A DNA stretch of 64,000 bases from JBCBJX01 sp964342855 (GCA_964342855.1 CAYFIB010000002.1:1-64000), one strand, 5' to 3'; counted from the stretch's first letter, positions 34,697 through 43,416 are shown. Program-made: numbers and translations. Notes: generated by a model from the letters alone, not told the origin.

Positions 34697-35366
34697 AACG
34701 CCGAGGCGCGCGCGCGTTGCGCCCGGCGATGATGAGGCTGACGGCGTACGCCTTCTCGGCCTCCATGTTCGCGAGGATGAGGGCCGCGGCGTCCGGACGC
34801 ATCTGCGCCAGGAAACCGGCGGCGAACGATTCTTCCATGGCGTTGAAGATCTCGCCCGCTTCCTTCGGCTTCATCGCCTGATACATGCGCACGAGACGCT
34901 CGATGTCCTCGGCGTTGGCCATCTCGGTCTGCGCGACCAGTTCTTCCAGCTCGTTCTTCGTCTGGGCGAGAACCTGAATGCGCTCTTCCAGGCGGCGCTC
35001 GAGGATCTGCAGCTCCGCTTCCCGGTCGGCGACGGCGTCCGCGCGGCTCTGAAGCTCGCTTTCGCGCTCGCGCAGGGCGGAGAAAAGTTCCGGCGCGACG
35101 CAGGTCTCGCCCGAGTAGGCGCCTGCGGAGGCGGGCGTCGAGAGCGCCGGAGCCGGGTCATACGTCGGCGTCGGCGGCGTCACGTGCGTTTCTTCGGCGT
35201 GTTGGTCTGTAGAGTGACCATCGCCGTGGGCGTCGCCCGTCGGCGCGGCGGCGTGCGCGGGCGATGCCGCGCCCGAGGACAGTTCAGCCGCGACTTCCCC
35301 TGCGCGCAGCGCGATGGAGACGGCGAAAACGCCGCCGAGGATGACGAGGGGGCCTGGGCGTTTCAT
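34695..35366 (-). CDS. MotE-like flagellar motor chaperone candidate
   Basis: A 223-residue protein with an N-terminal membrane anchor or signal segment (about residues 7-28). A His-rich linker follows (about 36-62, five histidines), then a long coiled coil (about 95-145). The C-terminal part (about 155-215, Y-Q-A-M-K-P-K-E-A-G-E-I-F-N-A-M and F-L-A-Q-M-R-P-D-A-A-A-L-I-L-A-N-M) is MgtE N-terminal-like, as in rhizobial MotE. MotE serves as a periplasmic chaperone for MotC. Location beside motA supports this. The name is used by similarity of layout. Confidence 0.8.
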   Translation of the reverse strand: MKRPGPLVILGGVFAVSIALRAGEVAAELSSGAASPAHAAAPTGDAHGDGHSTDQHAEETHVTPPTPTYDPAPALSTPASAGAYSGETCVAPELFSALRERESELQSRADAVADREAELQILERRLEERIQVLAQTKNELEELVAQTEMANAEDIERLVRMYQAMKPKEAGEIFNAMEESFAAGFLAQMRPDAAALILANMEAEKAYAVSLIIAGRNARAPRR

Positions 35367-35368
35367 TC

Positions 35369-36019
35369 TTACTTACTCAGTCGCGCAAGGCGCGAACGTT
35401 TCGGCGCGACGGCTTCATCGAGCGTCGGCACGTCTTCGTCTTCAAGAAGCGGCTCGTCCGCATACGCCTCGGGCGCCGGTTCTTCCTCAGCAAACGTCTC
35501 CGGCTCGTCGGCGAATTGAGGTTCCGGCTCCGACGATGCGGCGGCGCTCGCGAGCGCCGCGCTCAGTTCCTCGCGCGCCGGGCGGGGGGCGGGTTTGGCG
35601 GCGGCGGGCGCGGGCTTGCCGTGCATCTTGTTGTGGCGCTCCAGCGCGTCGGCGATATCGTGCGCCTGATCTATCAGCGGGGCGAGGCGATCCATGAGGT
35701 CCGCGCCCGCTTTCTCCGTAGCCGCCGCGACGCGGTCGCCGGTCTCCACCTGCTGCTCCAGCATGGCTTCGAGGTTTTCGGAGGTGGACTTCGCTTCGTC
35801 GATAAGCGGCTGCAGGCGCTCCACGGCTTCGTCCGCGAGGGCGTTGGTTTCACTCAAGGTGGCTTTCGTTTCGCGCACGGATTTCGTCAACGACGCAATG
35901 GCGGCGCCGAGGCCGTTGTTCGTGTTCTGAAGGGCGCTCAGCCGACGGTTGAGGATGAGGCAGTAGAACAGAGCGCCGAGGGAGGCGAACAGAAGGAGGA
36001 TATCGGTGATCAACGACAT
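35369..36019 (-). CDS. DUF6468 family membrane protein
   Basis: A 216-residue protein with one N-terminal membrane helix (about residues 5-22), followed by a helical cytoplasmic or periplasmic region with heptad-like spacing (about 25-110) and a Pro/Ala/Glu-rich tail. DUF6468 proteins occur in alphaproteobacterial flagellar clusters between fliL and the motor genes, and their role is unknown. I use the ATG at 36019, ten bases after the fliL stop; the longer frame to 36064 overlaps fliL. It may support the stator or the export apparatus. Confidence 0.78.
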   Translation of the reverse strand: MSLITDILLLFASLGALFYCLILNRRLSALQNTNNGLGAAIASLTKSVRETKATLSETNALADEAVERLQPLIDEAKSTSENLEAMLEQQVETGDRVAAATEKAGADLMDRLAPLIDQAHDIADALERHNKMHGKPAPAAAKPAPRPAREELSAALASAAASSEPEPQFADEPETFAEEEPAPEAYADEPLLEDEDVPTLDEAVAPKRSRLARLSK

Positions 36020-36029
36020 CTGATCGCCC

Positions 36030-36617
36030 CTAGTCGAGAATGAAATCGAGGATGAGCACGTCACGGACGGTGTCCGGCGGCGTCACCATGCGAACGCGGC
36101 GGACCATTTGCGCGCGCAGACGGGTCATCGCGGCGGGATCTTCAAGGTCGGTGATTTCAACGGCGCGAAGATAGGTGTTCAGAACATCGCGCACGCGCGG
36201 CATCATGATTTCGACCGACCCGACGCCGCTCGCCTCCGTTTCGATGGAGAGCACCATTTTCAGGTGCTTGGCGCGCGCGTTCGGACCGAGGCTGATGATC
36301 AGCGGCTCCAGATTAACGAACGCGATGTCGCCGACGGTCTGGATGTCATACGGCGTGGAGTGTCCTCCCTTGTCGCCGCCATGACCGCCGCCGTGGCTGT
36401 CTTTGGCTTTCTTGCCGTGATCGTCTTTCTTGCCGTGGCTGTCTTTTTCGCCGTGCCCGTCGTCGGAAGCGTGCTTGTCGCCGCCGCCGGTCGGAATAAG
36501 CCCCATGAAGATGGCCGCGCCCACGCCGCCGCCCAATACAAGGGCGGCGACGGCGCTGATGATGATCAGCATCGCGCCGTTCTTCTTCTTCGGCTGCTCT
36601 TCGGAGTCTTCGCTCAT
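36030..36617 (-). CDS. fliL: Flagellar stator-associated protein FliL
   Basis: A 195-residue inner-membrane protein that surrounds the stator and strengthens its binding. It has a short cytoplasmic N-terminus, a membrane helix (about residues 16-41), a linker (about 44-88) with seven histidines in H-G-K-K-D-D-H-G-type repeats, and a globular FliL domain (about 88-195) ending in V-R-D-V-L-I-L-D-F-I-L-D. The linker is far richer in His, Asp and Lys than needed for a spacer. It heads the operon fliL-DUF6468-motE-motA-TPR-flgF-flgG-flgA-flgH-fliL2, divergent from fliF. Confidence 0.94.
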   Translation of the reverse strand: MSEDSEEQPKKKNGAMLIIISAVAALVLGGGVGAAIFMGLIPTGGGDKHASDDGHGEKDSHGKKDDHGKKAKDSHGGGHGGDKGGHSTPYDIQTVGDIAFVNLEPLIISLGPNARAKHLKMVLSIETEASGVGSVEIMMPRVRDVLNTYLRAVEITDLEDPAAMTRLRAQMVRRVRMVTPPDTVRDVLILDFILD

Positions 36618-36675
36618 CGGTCCCGATTTCCGCGGTTTCGCCTGCGGCTGTCGGAGGGACTATGCGCACCATCCG

Positions 36676-36690
36676 TAAACCCAATGTTAA
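36676..36690. promoter_or_regulatory. Candidate CtrA-type box between fliL and fliF
   Basis: TAAA-N7-TTAA, one base from the CtrA consensus, lies in the 161-base divergent region between fliL and fliF. In Caulobacter, CtrA controls the fliL and fliF promoters in just this manner. The site is 59 bases upstream of the fliL start and 89 upstream of fliF. Binding is inferred. Confidence 0.4.
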
Positions 36691-36778
36691 GGCTAAATGA
36701 CTGAATCTCCTCTCGTTCGCTCGGGCGAAGTTCCCGGGCCGGTTTTTTGACCATAGCGGCCAGAAAGGTGCGCGAAGA

Positions 36779-38374
36779 GTGGATTCGTTCGTTTCGACCT
36801 GGAACGCGTTAAGCGTCGGCAAGCGTATTTGGCTCGCGATCGCGACCCTTGGCGCCGTCGCAGCCGTGCTCGCCGTCGCCAATCTCGCGACGCGCCCGTC
36901 CATGGCTCTTCTTTATGCGGGCCTCGACGGCGCCGCCGCGGGCGACGTTATCGGCGCGCTCGACGGCATGAATGTCGAATATGAAGCGCGTGGTCAGAGC
37001 ATTTTTGTCGCCTCCAACGATCGCGACCGCGTGCGGATGGAGCTCGCCCGCGAAGGTCTGCCGCGTCAGGGCCAGGCGGGCTACGAACTTCTGGAGGGGC
37101 TCTCCAGCTTCGGCACGACGACGCAGATGTTCGACGCCGCTTACTGGCGCGCGAAAGAAGGCGAGCTCGCCCGCACCATTCTCGCGACGCCCGGCGTCTC
37201 CACCGCGCGCGTGCACCTCGCCAATCCGGGCCGCACGGCGTTCGGACGCGCTGGCGGTGAAGTGAAAGCCTCCGTCACCGTCACGACCGGCGCGGGCTCG
37301 CTCAATCCGCGGCAGGCGCTCGCGATCCGCTATGTGGTCGCGCTGGCCATCGAAGGGCTCGACCCGGATAATGTCGCCGTCATCGACGCACGCGGCGGCG
37401 TCATCCTCGCCCCAGGCGAGAACCGTCCGTCCGCCGCCATGGCGGGGGATGTCGCTGAGCGTGAAGAACAGAAGCGCCGCGAACTCATCGAAATGCTGGA
37501 GGCGCGCGTCGGCTACGGCAACGTCCGCGTCAATGTCGCGCTGGAGCTCGACATGGAACACGAGACTGTTTCAGAGAGCATTATCGATCCCGACAGCCGC
37601 AGTATCGTTTCGCAGGAATCCGAGACGACGGATGAAAACTCCACCGGCCGCAACGGGTCCGTATCCGTCGCGACGAACCTTCCCGGCGGCGACGCAGCGG
37701 GCGGGGCGGGCGCGAGTTCAACCCGGTCAGTCGCGCGCGAAGTCAACAATTACGATTATTCCCAAACGGAGCGTCGTCGCGATAAAATCCCCGGCTCAAT
37801 CAATCGGCTGAGCGTTGCAGTTCTGATCAATGATATTGTTGAGACCGGTCCCGACGGAGCAACCACGTCTACGCCGCGTACAGAGGAAGAACTCCAACAG
37901 ATACGCCAGCTTGTCGCAGGAGCAGTCGGCTTCAACGAGATTCGTGGCGACACGATCACCGTCGAGAGCATGGCCTTCGCGCGTGATCCGGATGCGGGCG
38001 TGGAAGTCAGCGCCAATCCATTGATGGACGGCCTCTCGGCCAACGCCACGACGCTCATCCAGCTCGCCGTTCTCGCCATCGTCGCCATCGTCCTCGCGCT
38101 CTTCGTCATCAAGCCGGTGCTTTCCGGCGGCGGCGCTTCGCAAGCAGCCGACGATCTCGACGCGATGGGCGAAGAGGTCGCGCTGCCGGACTTCTCAAAC
38201 TCCGACTTCGCCATGCCGGACATGCCGGACATGCCGGACTTCGGCGCGGAGCCGGAAGACCGCCCAGTCGATCCGGTTCAGTTGCTGCGTCAGGTCGTCG
38301 ATCAGCGTAAAGATGAGAGCGCCAATCTTCTGCGCAACTGGCTCGAAGAAGCTGAAGAGGAGAACGTGGCGTGA
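36779..38374 (+). CDS. fliF: MS ring protein FliF
   Basis: A 531-residue MS ring protein. It has two membrane segments (about residues 17-38 and 423-445) flanking a large periplasmic region with ring-building motifs (G-Q-A-G-Y-E-L-L-E and A-R-V-H-L-A-N-P). The C-terminal tail (about 490-531, V-D-P-V-Q-L-L-R-Q-V-V-D-Q-R-K-D-E-S-A-N) binds FliG. It starts with GTG at 36779. It shares the stop/start overlap with the fliH-like gene and heads the fliF-fliH-fliN-fliP-fliG operon. Confidence 0.96.
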   Translation: MDSFVSTWNALSVGKRIWLAIATLGAVAAVLAVANLATRPSMALLYAGLDGAAAGDVIGALDGMNVEYEARGQSIFVASNDRDRVRMELAREGLPRQGQAGYELLEGLSSFGTTTQMFDAAYWRAKEGELARTILATPGVSTARVHLANPGRTAFGRAGGEVKASVTVTTGAGSLNPRQALAIRYVVALAIEGLDPDNVAVIDARGGVILAPGENRPSAAMAGDVAEREEQKRRELIEMLEARVGYGNVRVNVALELDMEHETVSESIIDPDSRSIVSQESETTDENSTGRNGSVSVATNLPGGDAAGGAGASSTRSVAREVNNYDYSQTERRRDKIPGSINRLSVAVLINDIVETGPDGATTSTPRTEEELQQIRQLVAGAVGFNEIRGDTITVESMAFARDPDAGVEVSANPLMDGLSANATTLIQLAVLAIVAIVLALFVIKPVLSGGGASQAADDLDAMGEEVALPDFSNSDFAMPDMPDMPDFGAEPEDRPVDPVQLLRQVVDQRKDESANLLRNWLEEAEEENVA

Positions 38375-38916
38375 GCGCGGCCCTGAAACTGGAAGCCTTC
38401 GACGACATCTCGCTCTTGGAGCGCAAGAAACGAGAAGCGCTGTCCGCGGCGGAGCGTCGCGGCTACGAAATGGGGCATGCGGACGCCCGCGCCGCTTCGG
38501 AAGCGGATCGCGTCGCGGAAATGAGCGCCGCCGAAGCGGCCGCGCACGCCGTGGTCACCGCTGCGCGCGAATTCGCCGTCGCGCGTGAAACGCACGCCGC
38601 GGCGGCGGCGCGCTGCGCGGCGGAGATCATCCGCCTTTCCCTGCCGCGCCTTGCGGAGAGGGGGCTCGCTGCGGAAATCGGTGCGCTCGTTCGCGAAGCG
38701 TCCGCCTCCGGCATGCACGACATACTGGTCGAAACCTCTGAGGACCTCGCTGCGCGTTGCGGGGCGGAGCTCAACGACCTGCCGGGCGTCGCCGTGGAGC
38801 CCGCTGACGATCTCGCCGGCCCGCAGGCGCGCGTGCGCTGGACCGGCGGCGAAGCCCGTTTTGATCTTTCAGCCCTCGACGCGGCGCTCGACCGCGTTCT
38901 TGCGACCACGTTCTAA
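38371..38916 (+). CDS. fliH: FliH-like regulator of the export ATPase
   Basis: A 181-residue protein with an N-terminal helical region (about 1-75) rich in charged residues and a C-terminal domain (about 85-181) with A-A-E-I-I-R-L-S-L-P-R-L and D-I-L-V-E-T-S-E-D-L-A-A-R-C, typical of FliH/FlbE. FliH regulates FliI and anchors it to the C ring. The start codon is GTG, overlapping the fliF stop by 4 bases. In this cluster fliI is in a separate block, so the pair is split. Confidence 0.85.
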   Translation: MSAALKLEAFDDISLLERKKREALSAAERRGYEMGHADARAASEADRVAEMSAAEAAAHAVVTAAREFAVARETHAAAAARCAAEIIRLSLPRLAERGLAAEIGALVREASASGMHDILVETSEDLAARCGAELNDLPGVAVEPADDLAGPQARVRWTGGEARFDLSALDAALDRVLATTF

Positions 38917-38931
38917 AGGAAAGGCGCTCCC

Positions 38932-39387
38932 ATGACCGATACGCCCGAAGACGACGATTTCCCGGCGATGGCTGCCGGATTGCCGGACCTCGACGATATT
39001 TCAGATGGCGGAGAAATGGGCGAACTGCCCGATCTCGATGAACCGATGAGCGAAATGAACATGTCGACGCAAAGCGCCGGACTTCCGGCGATGGATGAAA
39101 CAGCGGCGCCCGCCTACACCGCGCCGGCGGCGGGGCGACGTCAGGCGATTTACGACGTTCCCGTTGAAGTCGTCGTCTCCGTCGGTCGTGCGCGGCCGAT
39201 GATCGGCTCGCTCATGGGCATGAAGCGCGACACGCTGATCCCGCTCGACAGCCGCATGGAAGACCCGGTCGAGATTTATGTCGGCGATCGCGTCATCGCT
39301 CGCGGCGAGCTTCAGGAGCTGCCGGAAGAAGACGGGCGCCTCGGCGTTCGCCTCACCGAAATCGTCGAAGGCGGCATTCTGGCGTAG
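38932..39387 (+). CDS. fliN: Flagellar motor switch protein FliN
   Basis: A 151-residue C-ring protein. The C-terminal SpoA domain (about residues 73-148) has I-Y-D-V-P-V-E-V-V-V-S-V-G and the D-R-V-I-A-R-G-E-L motif. The N-terminal half is an acidic Met/Asp-rich stretch with repeated L-P-D-L-D, perhaps a binding region for export components. It lies between fliH and fliP. Confidence 0.95.
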   Translation: MTDTPEDDDFPAMAAGLPDLDDISDGGEMGELPDLDEPMSEMNMSTQSAGLPAMDETAAPAYTAPAAGRRQAIYDVPVEVVVSVGRARPMIGSLMGMKRDTLIPLDSRMEDPVEIYVGDRVIARGELQELPEEDGRLGVRLTEIVEGGILA

Positions 39388-39391
39388 ACCA

Positions 39392-40165
39392 ATGAAACCG
39401 GCGCGCATCATTCTTCTCGGTCTGGCTCTGGCGGCGCTTTTTGCGCCGTCGATGGCGTTCGCGCAGGATGCGGGGGCGGCGGACGGATTGCGCGCGGCCA
39501 TCGATCTGGCGTCCGAGGCCACGGGCGAAGAAAGCCTCAGCCGTCGGGCGATCCAGCTTTTCCTTCTGATCACGGTCCTCAGCCTCGCGCCGGGGCTCGC
39601 GATCATGATCACCTGTTTCCCGTTCATGGTGATCGTCCTTTCCATGCTGCGTCAAGCGCTTGGCCTGCAGCAGGCGCCGCCGAACATGATGATCGTCAGC
39701 CTGGCGATCTTCCTCACCTATTTCGTCATGGAGCCCGTCTTCTCGGAAGCCTGGACCATGGGCGTCGTGCCGCTGATGGACGGGAACATCACCGAAATGC
39801 AGGCGATGGAGCGCGTGGCGGGGCCGTTTCGCGCGTTCATGCAGGCGCGCGTCTCCGACAGCGCGGTGACGACCCTGCTCGACGCCGCGCCGATGCGCGA
39901 TCCGAACGACCCGGCCGCGCGCGAGGCGTTCTCCGTGCTGGCGCCGGCCTTCATGCTGTCCGAGATCGAGCGCGCCTTTCAGATCGGGTTTCTGATTTTC
40001 CTGCCGTTCCTCATTATCGACCTCATCGTCGCTTCGGTGCTTATGGCCATGGGTATGATGATGGTTCCGCCGGCGGTCGTCGCGCTGCCGTTCAAGATCG
40101 CATTCTTCGTCATGGCCGAAGGCTGGACCAGCCTCGCCGGCGCCCTTGTGAGAGGATATTCGTAA
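39392..40165 (+). CDS. fliP: Flagellar export gate protein FliP
   Basis: A 257-residue integral membrane protein of the export gate. It has an N-terminal signal peptide (about residues 1-25), membrane segments with M-I-T-C-F-P-F-M-V-I-V-L and I-F-L-T-Y-F-V-M, and the late G-F-L-I-F-L-P-F-L-I-I-D-L-I-V-A-type segment, the most conserved FliP stretch. The ATG at 39392 lies 4 bases after fliN and directly precedes the signal peptide; a frame from 39278 overlaps fliN and is not used. fliQ and fliR are in another operon. Confidence 0.96.
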   Translation: MKPARIILLGLALAALFAPSMAFAQDAGAADGLRAAIDLASEATGEESLSRRAIQLFLLITVLSLAPGLAIMITCFPFMVIVLSMLRQALGLQQAPPNMMIVSLAIFLTYFVMEPVFSEAWTMGVVPLMDGNITEMQAMERVAGPFRAFMQARVSDSAVTTLLDAAPMRDPNDPAAREAFSVLAPAFMLSEIERAFQIGFLIFLPFLIIDLIVASVLMAMGMMMVPPAVVALPFKIAFFVMAEGWTSLAGALVRGYS

Positions 40166-40166
40166 G

Positions 40167-41237
40167 ATGGCCGCCATGCTTGCGCCGATTTCGGACAATT
40201 TTGACGCGCTCGTTCCCGGCGAGCTGACGCGTCCGCAGAAGGCCGCCGTCATCATCGCCGCGCTCGGCGCCGACGCCGCTCAGCCGCTCATCGAGAAAGT
40301 GGGTGACAACAATCTGCGCGCCTTCTCGGCGGCGCTGCTGAAGCTGAAAAAGATCCCGCGCGAACTTCTGGAAGAAGCCATCGCTGACTTCCTGGCGGAG
40401 GTCGATCACGGCTCGGAAGAGTTTCGCGGCGGCCTGGAGCAGGTTCGGGTTTTCCTCTCGACGGTTCTGAAGTCAGACGCCGTCGATCGGATGATCGAGG
40501 ATGTGGAAGGCCCGAGCGGTCGGAACATCTGGGAGAAGCTCGGCAACGTGCCGGAAGATGATCTCGCCACCTTCCTTGCCAAAGAGCATCCGCAGACGGT
40601 GGCGTTCATCCTGACAAAGCTGTTGCCGGAGAAGGCGGCGATCATCGTCGATCAGTTCGACGACGAATTCGTGCGCAAGATCATCTCGCGCATGTCGCGC
40701 CTGCCGAGCATCGATAATCAGGTGCTGAAGACGGTGTCGGAATCGCTCATGCGCGACTTCCTGACGACCGTGCGCCGCAACCGCGTCATGCGTCGCCCGT
40801 CACAGACCATCGGCGCCATCATGAACTACGTCTCGGCCTCCAACCGCGACAAGGCGCTGGAGTTTCTGGAGGAAAACCGTCCGGAACTCGCGGTCGAGGT
40901 GCGCCGTTCCATGTTCACCTTCGGCGATATCGCCGAGCGCGTGCCGCCGATGGCGGTGGCGTCCATCATGCGGACGGTCGAAAACGCCGTTCTCCTCCGG
41001 GCTCTGAAATACGCTCAGCAGAGCTCGCCGGTGGTGGCGGAGTACTTCTTCTCCAACATGTCGACGCGCCTCGCCGATCAGATGAAAGAAGACATCGACA
41101 AGCTGCCGCCCTTGAAGCTCTCTGAAGCCGAAGCGGCGTCGGCGACCGTTCTTAAAACCATCACCGATCTGGTCGATGCGGGCGAGTTCCAGTTGAAAGC
41201 ACAGCACGAAGAGGATGAAGGCGAGTCCTACCTCTGA
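40167..41237 (+). CDS. fliG: Flagellar motor switch protein FliG
   Basis: A 356-residue rotor protein. The N-terminal domain with R-P-Q-K-A-A-V-I-I-A-A-L-G binds FliF, the middle domain has E-H-P-Q-T-V-A-F-I-L-T-K-L, and the C-terminal torque domain (about 215-340) has M-F-T-F-G-D-I-A and L-L-R-A-L-K-Y-A. These contain the charged residues that work with MotA. It starts 1 base after the fliP stop and ends the operon at a strong bidirectional terminator. Confidence 0.97.
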   Translation: MAAMLAPISDNFDALVPGELTRPQKAAVIIAALGADAAQPLIEKVGDNNLRAFSAALLKLKKIPRELLEEAIADFLAEVDHGSEEFRGGLEQVRVFLSTVLKSDAVDRMIEDVEGPSGRNIWEKLGNVPEDDLATFLAKEHPQTVAFILTKLLPEKAAIIVDQFDDEFVRKIISRMSRLPSIDNQVLKTVSESLMRDFLTTVRRNRVMRRPSQTIGAIMNYVSASNRDKALEFLEENRPELAVEVRRSMFTFGDIAERVPPMAVASIMRTVENAVLLRALKYAQQSSPVVAEYFFSNMSTRLADQMKEDIDKLPPLKLSEAEAASATVLKTITDLVDAGEFQLKAQHEEDEGESYL

Positions 41238-41258
41238 GCAGCGTCAAACATCCGCAAT

Positions 41259-41289
41259 AAAAAAGCCGCCCTCGAAGGGCGGCTTTTTT
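41259..41289. terminator. Bidirectional intrinsic terminator between fliG and flgI
   Basis: Arms GCCGCCCT (41265-41272) and AGGGCGGC (41276-41283) with a 3-base loop are flanked by six A on the left and six T on the right. The structure works on both strands and separates the convergent fliG and flgI transcripts. Confidence 0.92.
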
Positions 41290-41306
41290 GTCGTTGAAGT
41301 TCGGCC

Positions 41307-42407
41307 TTACTGGACGATGAACTCCGCGTGCAGCGCGCCGGCCGCTTTGACGGATTTCAGGATGTCGATCATCTCGCGCGGGCCGACGCCGAGGGCGTTC
41401 AGCCCGGCGACAAGATCAGCCAGCGTCACATTCTCATTGACGATCGCGACCTGCGCGTCGTCGCCCTGATCAATATCGATCGTCGTGCGGGGAAGGGTGA
41501 TGGTCTCGCCGGTATCGGAGAAGGGGTTCGGCTGCGAGGGCAGCGGGGTCTCGGTGATGCGGATGGTCAGCGAGCCCTGCGCCACGGCGACTTCCGAGAT
41601 GCGGACGTTCGATCCGAGCACGATGGTGCCGGAGCGCTGGTCGACGACGACGCGCGCGCGCTGCTCCGGCGTGACGGTCAGGTTTTCTATCCGGCTGATG
41701 AGCATCGCCGGGGTGACGCCGCCGGGGACTTCCAGCTCGATGGTGCCGCTGTCGAGCATGCGCGCCATGGGCTGGCCAAGCGCGCCATTGATACGGCGTT
41801 CGATGCGCGAGGCGGTCGTGAAGTCCTGGTCGCGCAGGTCGAGCGTGATGGAGCGGAGCGAGCCGAAATCGAACGCGATCTCGCGTTCGACGCTCGCGCC
41901 AGATGGAATGATGGCCGAGGTCGGCACGCCCGTGGTGACGGAGGCGGCTTCGCCTTCCGCCTGCAGACCGCTGGCGATGACCGTTCCTTGCGCGACGGCG
42001 TAAATTTCGCCGTCGGCGGCGTTCAGCGGCGTCATGACCAGGGTGCCGCCAAGGAGGCTCTGTGCGTCGCCGAGGGCTGAAACCGTCACGTCGATGCGTC
42101 CGCCAGTGCGCGCGAACGGCGGGAGGGTGGACGTGACAAGTACGGCGGCGACATTGCGGGAGCGGAAGTCCTCGCCCTGAACATTGACGCCGAGACGTTC
42201 CAGAAGGTTCTGCAGCGCCTCTTCCGTATAGGGTGAGTTCCGGATCGTGTCGCCCGTGCCGTCGAGACCGACGACGAGGCCGTAGCCGACGAGATCGTTC
42301 CCGCGGACGCCTTCCACCTCGACGAGGTCCTTGATGCGGACCTCGTTCGCGGCGGCGCCGGTGGTGACGAAGAAAAGGGCGGCGGCGAGGGCGCGAAAAA
42401 CCGTCAT
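41307..42407 (-). CDS. flgI: Flagellar P-ring protein FlgI
   Basis: A 366-residue periplasmic protein forming the P ring bushing. It has a signal peptide ending around residue 20, then V-R-I-K-D-L-V-E-V-E-G-V-R-G-N-D-L-V-G-Y-G-L-V-V-type sequence, the most conserved part of FlgI. G-T-L-V-M-T-P-L is another family segment. It overlaps flgL by 4 bases and closes the flgE-flgK-flgL-flgI run. Confidence 0.97.
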   Translation of the reverse strand: MTVFRALAAALFFVTTGAAANEVRIKDLVEVEGVRGNDLVGYGLVVGLDGTGDTIRNSPYTEEALQNLLERLGVNVQGEDFRSRNVAAVLVTSTLPPFARTGGRIDVTVSALGDAQSLLGGTLVMTPLNAADGEIYAVAQGTVIASGLQAEGEAASVTTGVPTSAIIPSGASVEREIAFDFGSLRSITLDLRDQDFTTASRIERRINGALGQPMARMLDSGTIELEVPGGVTPAMLISRIENLTVTPEQRARVVVDQRSGTIVLGSNVRISEVAVAQGSLTIRITETPLPSQPNPFSDTGETITLPRTTIDIDQGDDAQVAIVNENVTLADLVAGLNALGVGPREMIDILKSVKAAGALHAEFIVQ

Positions 42408-43414
42408 CGGATGTAGTTCACCAGTGAGAGTTGCGAGAGGCGGGCGGTCGCCGTGAAGGCGATGTCGAGCACGTTTTCGGTCACTTCGAGACGCGTCGCG
42501 GCTTCATATTCATCCGCACCGATGAGCGCCTGAAGGCTGTCGATGATGGCCGTCTCCTCCGCTTCGTTGCGGGTGAGGACGGTCTCAAGGCGTTCCTGCG
42601 TGAAGCCGAGATCGGCGCGCAGGTCGATCGCGCCTTTCTCCGCGTTCGCAAGATCAATCGCGGAGCTTTCCAGCGCCGTGTTGCGTTCGTCCGGCGAGAG
42701 GCCAGTCAGCGAGGCGCTGACGGCGATGGCGCCGAGCGAACGGAACAGGTCCTTCAGGGCCTGATCGTCCGCGCGGGGCTGAACATTGAGACGTTCGGCT
42801 TCGGCGACTTCAATCGACGAAGCGTCAAGCGACGAACCCTGATAGATATTCGTCGCAAATCCGCCTGCGGGGTCATTGAAATAGGTGTCGAGCGCGGTTT
42901 CGAAGTCCGCCGCCGTCGTCGAGGCGAGGGCCAGCGCCTCCAGGTCAGCGATAAGGGTCGCCGCCGGCGCGAGAGGCGGCGTGTCGACATCAGCGCCGGA
43001 AAAGATGTACCGCCCGCCAACGTTCACGCTGAGACCGGCGAAAACAGTGTCGAGCTCGCGACGCGCGATGTCCTGTGAATTGGTGATGATCTGTTCATTG
43101 CCGACGCCGAGCGCGCCGAGAATATCCTCGGCGATATTGCCAGCCGCCTTCACGGCGACATCAAGTCCGGACGCTGAAACGTTCGCGCGCGTCTTGGCGA
43201 TGTTGATCGCCGTGCGATAATCCAGAACGTCCGTCTGCGCTTTTTCTAGCTGCTGGACGAGACCGAGATTGCCGTCGGTCGCCTCGGCGAGGTCGAATCG
43301 ACGCCCGGTGACGGTTTCGTAGCGCGCGACTTCGGACTGACGTTTCAGATCCGTGATGATGCGGCTCATGTTGCGGAATGCGAGAGCTGTCGGGAGCCCG
43401 TTGACGCCGGTCAT
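42404..43414 (-). CDS. flgL: Hook-filament junction protein FlgL
   Basis: A 336-residue flagellin-like protein. The N-terminal helix with S-E-V-A-R-Y-E-T-V-T-G-R-R and the long C-terminal helix (about 270-336) ending in L-S-Q-L-S-L-V-N-Y-I-R match FlgL, while the middle is variable. It links the hook to the filament next to FlgK. The gene starts 2 bases after the flgK stop and overlaps flgI. Confidence 0.93.
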   Translation of the reverse strand: MTGVNGLPTALAFRNMSRIITDLKRQSEVARYETVTGRRFDLAEATDGNLGLVQQLEKAQTDVLDYRTAINIAKTRANVSASGLDVAVKAAGNIAEDILGALGVGNEQIITNSQDIARRELDTVFAGLSVNVGGRYIFSGADVDTPPLAPAATLIADLEALALASTTAADFETALDTYFNDPAGGFATNIYQGSSLDASSIEVAEAERLNVQPRADDQALKDLFRSLGAIAVSASLTGLSPDERNTALESSAIDLANAEKGAIDLRADLGFTQERLETVLTRNEAEETAIIDSLQALIGADEYEAATRLEVTENVLDIAFTATARLSQLSLVNYIR

Positions 43415-43416
43415 GA

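Noticed and set aside
36736..36750. Sigma-54-like GGGC...TTTTGA upstream of fliF
   Set aside because: Spacing is right, but the -12 GC is replaced by GA and the -24 T is missing, so it is below what I would call a site.
39278..39391. Upstream extension of fliP
   Set aside because: These codons overlap fliN and precede a clean signal peptide start at 39392.
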